Of a stretch of DNA of 64,000 nt, positions 59,700 to 64,000 are shown piece after piece. The DNA comes from Palleronia salina (GTDB lineage: Bacteria > Pseudomonadota > Alphaproteobacteria > Rhodobacterales > Rhodobacteraceae), in the NCBI RefSeq assembly GCF_900141995.1, contig NZ_FQZA01000001.1:410392-474391 (forward strand), in the 5' to 3' direction. A program made the position numbers and the translations under genes. Within the stretch, counting starts at the first letter, position 1; every line of letters starts with the position of its first letter. Under the pieces are notes generated by a model. It was not told where the DNA came from. It searched no databases and saw nothing but the letters and a program-made list of their open reading frames with translations.

Positions 59700-60413
59700 A
59701 TGAAGCAAGCTCAACCCATGCCCCACCTCACCCTCCTCCTCGCCCTCGCCTTCGCGGCGGCCCCGGTCTTCGTCCCGTTCGACGGATTCGACCCGAACCT
59801 CTACCCGGTGCCGCAGCGCAACCCGCCGGTGCAGCCGGCGGGGTGGGCCTTCGCGATCTGGGGGCCGATCTACCTGTGGCTCATCCTCGGGGCCGGCGTC
59901 GGGCTGTGGAAGAAGCGCGATGCCCCGTCCTGGCAGGCCTACCGCGCGCCGCTCTGCCTCAGCCTGGCCGTGGGCACCGTCTGGCTTTCGGTGGCCGAGC
60001 GGTCGCCCGTCTGGGCCACGGTCCTTATCTGGGTCATGCTGGTCACCGCCATCGTCGCCTACCTACGCACCCCCCGGCGCGACCGGGGTTTCGCGCAGGG
60101 GCCCGTGGGCCTTTACGCAGGGTGGCTGACGGCGGCCTCCTCGGTCTCGGTCGGGTTGCTGCTGGCGGGCTACGGCGTGCTGGGCGCCCTGCCCGCCGCC
60201 TATGTCGCCCTGTGCCTCGCGCTGGGGATCGGCGCGCTGGTGCAGTGGCGCCGCCCCGGCGCGGGCTACCCGGCGGGCATCGCCTGGGCGCTGGTGGGCA
60301 TCGCCGCGCAGAACGCGGGTCTGGCGCCGGGGCTCATGGTGATCTCGGGCGCCGCCGCGCTCGGCTTCGCGTTCTGGTCGGTGAAGGGGCTGCGCGGGCC
60401 GAAAACGGCCTGA
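59700..60413 (+). CDS. TspO-like (tryptophan-rich) membrane protein
   Basis: A 237-residue polytopic membrane protein with six or more helices. PAGWAFAIWGPIYLWLILG (near residue 50) resembles the conserved W-x-P/Y region of TspO/MBR tryptophan-rich proteins, but the overall length is longer and the match distant. ATG at 59700 and at 59718 (MPHLTLLLAL) are both possible and neither has a clear ribosome site; the upstream region is the low-GC DUF262 insert, which may have displaced the native leader. Function unknown. Confidence 0.6.
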   Translation: MKQAQPMPHLTLLLALAFAAAPVFVPFDGFDPNLYPVPQRNPPVQPAGWAFAIWGPIYLWLILGAGVGLWKKRDAPSWQAYRAPLCLSLAVGTVWLSVAERSPVWATVLIWVMLVTAIVAYLRTPRRDRGFAQGPVGLYAGWLTAASSVSVGLLLAGYGVLGALPAAYVALCLALGIGALVQWRRPGAGYPAGIAWALVGIAAQNAGLAPGLMVISGAAALGFAFWSVKGLRGPKTA

Positions 60414-60434
60414 TCACCACCCGTCCGACGCGCC

Positions 60435-60557
60435 GTGCACGCCGCGCCGACATGGTGTGCCAATCGTCCGACCCCTGGTGCCCGTCCGTGCACCCGCGCT
60501 GCACGCCCGGTGTACGCCGCGCCGACGGACGGGGGACGCCCCGTGCACGCCCCGCCG
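60435..60557. repeat. imperfect direct repeats between tspO-like gene and der
   Basis: GTGCACGCCGCGCCGAC (60435-60451) and GTGTACGCCGCGCCGAC (60510-60526) differ at one of 17 bases, 75 bases apart. A third looser copy GTGCACGCCCCGCCGCC starts at 60543. The strings overlap the end of der's 3' side. No gene or terminator is evident in this 145-base gap. Confidence 0.5.
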
Positions 60558-60558
60558 C

Positions 60559-62022
60559 CTATTCGTCCGCGCGGCCCTTGCCCAGGTGTTTGCGCAGCCG
60601 CGAGGGCGTGGATTTCGTGCGATTCTTGTAGGGATTCGCCTCGGATTGCGACCGCATCCACAGCCGCACGGGCGTGCCCGGCATGTCGAACGTGTCGCGT
60701 AACCCGTTGACAAGATAGCGGGAATACGCGTCGCTCATCTTCTCGGGGTTGGAGCACATGACCACGAATCCCGGCGGCCGCGTCTTGGCCTGCGTCATGT
60801 AGCGCAGCTTGATCCGACGCCCGCCCGGCGCGGGGGGCGGATGCGCCTCGACCATGCCCGACAGCCACTGGTTCAGCTTCGCCGTCGTCACCCGCCGGTT
60901 CCAGGTTTCGTACGCTTTTTCAATGGCTTGCCGCAGCCGGTCGAGCCCTTTTCCGGTCAGCGCGGACACCGTGACCAGCGGCACGCCCCGAAGCTGCGGC
61001 AGCAGACGCGCGCATTCCTCGCGCAACATCTTGATTTTCTCGGATTTTTCTTCCTCGGCGTCCCACTTGTTGACCGCGATCACCACCGCCCGCCCCTCGC
61101 GCTCGGCCAGGTCCGCGATCCTAAGGTCTTGTTGTTCAAAGGGAATCGCCGCGTCCAGCAGCACGACCACGACCTCGGCGAACTTCACCGCCCGCAGCCC
61201 GTCGCTGACGCTCAGTTTCTCCAGCTTTTCCTGGACCTTGGCCTTCTTGCGCATCCCCGCCGTGTCGAAGATCCGCACCGGCAACCCGTCCCAGTCCATC
61301 TGCACCGAGATCGCGTCGCGCGTGATCCCCGCCTCGGGCCCGGTCAGCAGCCGATCCTCGCCCAGCAACTTGTTGATCAGCGTGGATTTTCCGGCGTTGG
61401 GCCGCCCGACCACCGCCACCTGCAACGGCTTGTCGCGGGTGGGCACGCGCACGGCATCCGCGTCGGCGTCCTCCTCGTCGACCGTGATATCCGTCTCGGG
61501 CGTATCCGATTGAGTCTGCGCCGCGAATTCCTCGGACAGCGGCAAAAGCTGGCCGTAGAGATCGTTCAGCCCCTCGCCGTGCTCGGCCGACAGCCGGATC
61601 GGCTCGCCCAGCCCCAGCCCGTAGGCCTCGATGATCCCCGCATCCGCCGCGCGCCCCTCGGCCTTGTTCGCCGCCAGGATCACGTGCCGCCCCCGCTTGC
61701 GCAGGATGTCGGCCACCGTCTCGTCCACCGGCGTAACGCCTGTCCGCGCATCGATCAGCATCAGGCAGACATCGGCCATGTCGACCGCGCGCTCGGTCAG
61801 GCGCCGCATGCGGCCCTGGAGCGTATCGTCCGTGGCATCCTCCAGGCCCGCGGTGTCGATCACGGTGAAGCGCAGGTCGCCCAGCCGCGCGTCGCCTTCC
61901 CGCAGGTCGCGGGTCACGCCGGGCTGGTCGTCCACCAGCGCCAGGCGCTTGCCGACAAGGCGGTTGAACAGGGTCGACTTGCCCACATTGGGGCGACCGA
62001 CGATGGCAAGGGTGAAGCTCAT
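60559..62022 (-). CDS. der: ribosome-associated GTPase Der (EngA)
   Basis: A 487-residue double GTPase for 50S assembly. G domain 1 has GRPNVGKST (residues 8-16), DTAGL and NKAE; G domain 2 has GRPNAGKST (near 210), DTAGMRKK and NKWD. A C-terminal KH-like domain follows ([35 protein letters not shown], then [18 protein letters not shown]). Slightly longer than usual from the linker between domains. ATG at 62022. Confidence 0.97.
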   Translation of the reverse strand: MSFTLAIVGRPNVGKSTLFNRLVGKRLALVDDQPGVTRDLREGDARLGDLRFTVIDTAGLEDATDDTLQGRMRRLTERAVDMADVCLMLIDARTGVTPVDETVADILRKRGRHVILAANKAEGRAADAGIIEAYGLGLGEPIRLSAEHGEGLNDLYGQLLPLSEEFAAQTQSDTPETDITVDEEDADADAVRVPTRDKPLQVAVVGRPNAGKSTLINKLLGEDRLLTGPEAGITRDAISVQMDWDGLPVRIFDTAGMRKKAKVQEKLEKLSVSDGLRAVKFAEVVVVLLDAAIPFEQQDLRIADLAEREGRAVVIAVNKWDAEEEKSEKIKMLREECARLLPQLRGVPLVTVSALTGKGLDRLRQAIEKAYETWNRRVTTAKLNQWLSGMVEAHPPPAPGGRRIKLRYMTQAKTRPPGFVVMCSNPEKMSDAYSRYLVNGLRDTFDMPGTPVRLWMRSQSEANPYKNRTKSTPSRLRKHLGKGRADE

Positions 62023-62069
62023 GGCGCTGGCCTCGGGTCAGGGATCAGGCGCGCCGCATATACCCATCC

Positions 62070-63371
62070 TCAGCGGAAGGCCAGCAGCCGTCCGTTCGAC
62101 GATACGACGTAGAGCGTGCCGTTCGCCACAACGGGGTTCGTGGCAGCGCCACCCGGCAGCGGAACCTGCGCCGCCAGCGCGCCGGTTTCGGGCGAGAACG
62201 CGCGCAGAAGGTTGTCGCCGGACGCGACCCAGAGCCGTCCGCCGGCCAGGATGGGGCCGTAATGGGCATAGATCCCCTGACGCTTCTTCGGTGCGTTACG
62301 CTGGAAGAAGGGCATGGGCGTGGCCCAGATCCGGTCGCCCGTGGCCGCGTCGAGACGGACCAGTTCGGACTGGTCGGACACTGTGAAGACCGATCCGCCC
62401 GCGACCAGGGCGGGCGACATCGCGCCGTCCTCGGCCGACCAGATCACCTCGCCCGAGGCGAGATCCACGGCATTGGTCCTGCCCGAGGGGCTGCCCGCGT
62501 AGACGGTATCGCCCACGATGACGGGATCGCCCGTGATGTCGGTGATGGTGGCATAGACCCGGCCCAGCCGCGTTCCGGCCACGTCCGAGACCCAGGTCCG
62601 CGTGCCGCCGGGCAGAAGGCCCACGAGCTCGCGGCTGGCAAAGGGCATGACGATGGTATCGCCCGATACGGCCGGCGCCGCGCCTCCGACCACGCCGGCA
62701 TCCGAGGGCGAGCCCTGCTCGGTCCAGTCGACGCGGCCCGTCGCGGCATCCAGCGCCCAGCCCGTCGCGTCGCGGGCCACCACGTAAACACGATCGCCCA
62801 CGACGGTGGGCGCGCCCGCGGCCGAGGCGCCCAGGTCCTGCGTCCAGTACGTCCGCCCCGTCGCGGCATCCAGTGCATGGACCTGGCCGAAACCGGTCGA
62901 GACGTAAAGCCGCCCGTTGGCATAGGCGAGCCCGGCACCCGAGGCGTCGTCCGACGGCTCGCCCGCCGGCGTGACGTCGGCGGACCACAGCGCGGCTCCG
63001 TTCGGCGCGTGGGCCATGACGCGGGCCCGGCTGTCGACGGTGTAGATCCGACCACCGCCCACGACCGGATCGGCGCTGATCCGGTGCTTGCGGCTGTCGC
63101 CCTGCCCGATGGCGCTGGAGAAGATCAGTTGTGGCTGGGCCGACAGCGTTGCGTGCGGGATCGCGTGGCGCGCATTGGCGGCGCGATGGCCCCAATCGGC
63201 GAGCGTTTGCATGGGCGGCAGGTTGATCGGGCGGCTTTGATCGACGGTCTGCTCGGCACCGTCGAGGGCCCGCAGGCTCAGGCGTTCGCCCGTCAGGATG
63301 GTTTCCTGTTCACCGCAGGCCATCAAAGCGGCTGCGCAAATACCCAGCAATGCCCGTGTCTTGCGCGTCAT
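62070..63371 (-). CDS. bamB: outer membrane protein assembly lipoprotein BamB-like (PQQ-type beta propeller)
   Basis: A 433-residue lipoprotein: MTRKTRALLGICAAALMACG with a LMAC lipobox (Cys near residue 19), then an eight-bladed propeller of repeats such as GRLYVSTGFGQVHALDAATG and GDRVYVVARDATGWALDAAT. These are PQQ-like repeats, but here BamB, part of the outer-membrane beta-barrel machine, is the normal gene upstream of der. ATG 63371; the frame extends further upstream without need. Confidence 0.88.
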   Translation of the reverse strand: MTRKTRALLGICAAALMACGEQETILTGERLSLRALDGAEQTVDQSRPINLPPMQTLADWGHRAANARHAIPHATLSAQPQLIFSSAIGQGDSRKHRISADPVVGGGRIYTVDSRARVMAHAPNGAALWSADVTPAGEPSDDASGAGLAYANGRLYVSTGFGQVHALDAATGRTYWTQDLGASAAGAPTVVGDRVYVVARDATGWALDAATGRVDWTEQGSPSDAGVVGGAAPAVSGDTIVMPFASRELVGLLPGGTRTWVSDVAGTRLGRVYATITDITGDPVIVGDTVYAGSPSGRTNAVDLASGEVIWSAEDGAMSPALVAGGSVFTVSDQSELVRLDAATGDRIWATPMPFFQRNAPKKRQGIYAHYGPILAGGRLWVASGDNLLRAFSPETGALAAQVPLPGGAATNPVVANGTLYVVSSNGRLLAFR

Positions 63372-63390
63372 GCCGTGCCCTGTCCTTGCC

Positions 63391-64000
63391 TCATGCCGCT
63401 TCAAGCGACCCACCCAGCGCCACAATCAACCGCCGTGCCCGCTGGCGCAAGTCCCGCGTCACGGCCTCGTCGGCGATGATGGTCTGAAGGTCACTCAGCG
63501 CGGCGTCGGTCTCGCCCGCGCGCAGGCGGGCCACCGCCTGCTGCTCTAGCGCGAGAAGGCGATAGGGCGCGCCCGGGATGGTCAGCGGCGACAAGCGGTC
63601 GATGACCTCCTGCGCGTCAACCGTATCCTGCGCGATCATCGCCCATTTCAGCACCGCTAGCTCGCGGTAGAGCGCGGGCACGCTGTCATCCGCGGCGACG
63701 GCGTCGAGCTCGGTGCGGGTCGCGGCACGCGCCTCGTCCCCTTCCAGCCGGTCGGCCGCCAGCATGGCGATCAGGGCGCGGCGCGTGCCCTCGGCCTCGA
63801 TCTGCATCAGCGCCTCGCGACGGGCCTCGGGCGAATCCTCACCCAACGCGGCCAGAAGCGCGTCGCCGAACGCCTGTGCCTCCGCCCGGTCCTGGGCCCG
63901 CTGGTATTCGTAGACGGCGGCCCCGCCCACCAGCAGCAGCACGAGCGCGATGGCGATCCAGCCGTAGCGGCGAAGCATCCCGAACAGACGGTCACGGCGC
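63391..64000 (-). CDS. YfgM-like membrane-anchored TPR protein, 5' end outside window
   Basis: The visible 203 residues begin RRDRLFGMLRRYGWIAIALV: a basic cytoplasmic end and one helix (residues about 14-33), then a periplasmic Ala/Leu/Arg/Glu-rich TPR-like domain (ALLAALGEDSPEARREAL, LALEQQAVARLRAGETDAAL). This is the YfgM/DUF2133 (ancillary SecYEG translocon subunit) pattern, and it precedes bamB as in enterobacteria. An ATG at 63978 exists, but the family normally has about 20 more residues before it and the frame is open to the window edge, so the true start is probably outside. Confidence 0.8.
   Translation of the reverse strand, partial: RRDRLFGMLRRYGWIAIALVLLLVGGAAVYEYQRAQDRAEAQAFGDALLAALGEDSPEARREALMQIEAEGTRRALIAMLAADRLEGDEARAATRTELDAVAADDSVPALYRELAVLKWAMIAQDTVDAQEVIDRLSPLTIPGAPYRLLALEQQAVARLRAGETDAALSDLQTIIADEAVTRDLRQRARRLIVALGGSLEAA

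Noticed and set aside
60435-60557. CRISPR array or rho-independent terminator
   Set aside because: Only two good copies, uneven spacing, no cas genes, no T-run.
62070-63371. PQQ-dependent alcohol dehydrogenase
   Set aside because: It is a lipoprotein with propeller repeats only, lacks the dehydrogenase active site, and lies beside yfgM-like and der genes as bamB does.

Overview
The window looks like chromosomal DNA of a high-GC alphaproteobacterium of the Rhodobacterales (Roseobacter/Rhodobacter type). The evidence is gene content and order: chpT and a DUF3553 gene back to back, an olsB-olsA ornithine-lipid pair, heme A synthase (COX15), an L21 with a C-terminal extension next to L27, obgE-proB-proA, a yajC-secD-secF run leading into Mth938-ccmABCDG, znuA/zur-znuCB, and a tctABC/tctDE cluster. 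No species is assigned.

Layout. 1-19.5 kb is housekeeping: the aroB start and aroK, a small membrane protein, a periplasmic hypothetical and xerD; a CNNM/CBS protein and a glycerophosphodiester phosphodiesterase; carboxypeptidase M32 and heme A synthase; trmJ; a thiE-like gene; olsBA; DUF3553 and chpT; then the rplU-rpmA and GNAT-GNAT-obgE-proB-proA runs. A tRNA-Ser(CGA) at 19.67 kb marks a change. Just past it lie a frameshifted gene remnant and then a copper-handling region (20.0-29.9 kb) built as two divergent operons. The left operon has a c-type cytochrome, a His-rich secreted protein, a Met-rich cytochrome c', a diheme cytochrome and a multicopper oxidase. The right operon has an EF-hand protein, a channel-like protein, a TVP38 protein, a secreted Cys/His protein, a lipoprotein, a TolC-like factor, a second multicopper oxidase, a cupredoxin and a CusF-like protein. 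Several right-arm genes carry small lesions: a lost start/stop, indels and a damaged signal peptide.

30.0-37.7 kb holds the most unusual locus: eight overlapping genes encoding NuoA, a NuoB/NuoD-like fusion, and NuoH, J, K, L, M and N. There is no NuoE, F, G or I. The NuoB/D-like protein has no cysteine ligands for an Fe-S cluster. NuoN and NuoM differ at a normally conserved glutamate, and NuoJ ends in a heptahistidine tail. It reads as the membrane arm of complex I with a rebuilt, apparently cofactor-free connector.

38-44.3 kb is a tripartite tricarboxylate transporter (tctABC) divergent from its response regulator and a sensor kinase with two indels, plus a periplasmic binding protein. 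A three-copy 11-bp-period direct repeat lies between the divergent arms. 44.4-47.6 kb is the zinc locus (znuA, zur, znuC, znuB) with two Zur-like boxes. 48-54.9 kb is cytochrome c maturation plus yajC-secDF. 55-64 kb has a membrane-anchored pentapeptide-repeat protein, serS, a low-GC DUF262 plus HEPN pair (probable acquired defence or toxin-type module, HEPN gene out of frame at a GA/TC repeat), a TspO-like membrane protein, der, bamB and a truncated YfgM-like gene.

The recurring single-base indels (tctE twice, the tolC-like gene, the cupredoxin, the HEPN gene, the tRNA-side remnant) are either real decay of accessory genes or base-calling errors. Core genes in the same window show none, which favours decay but does not prove it.
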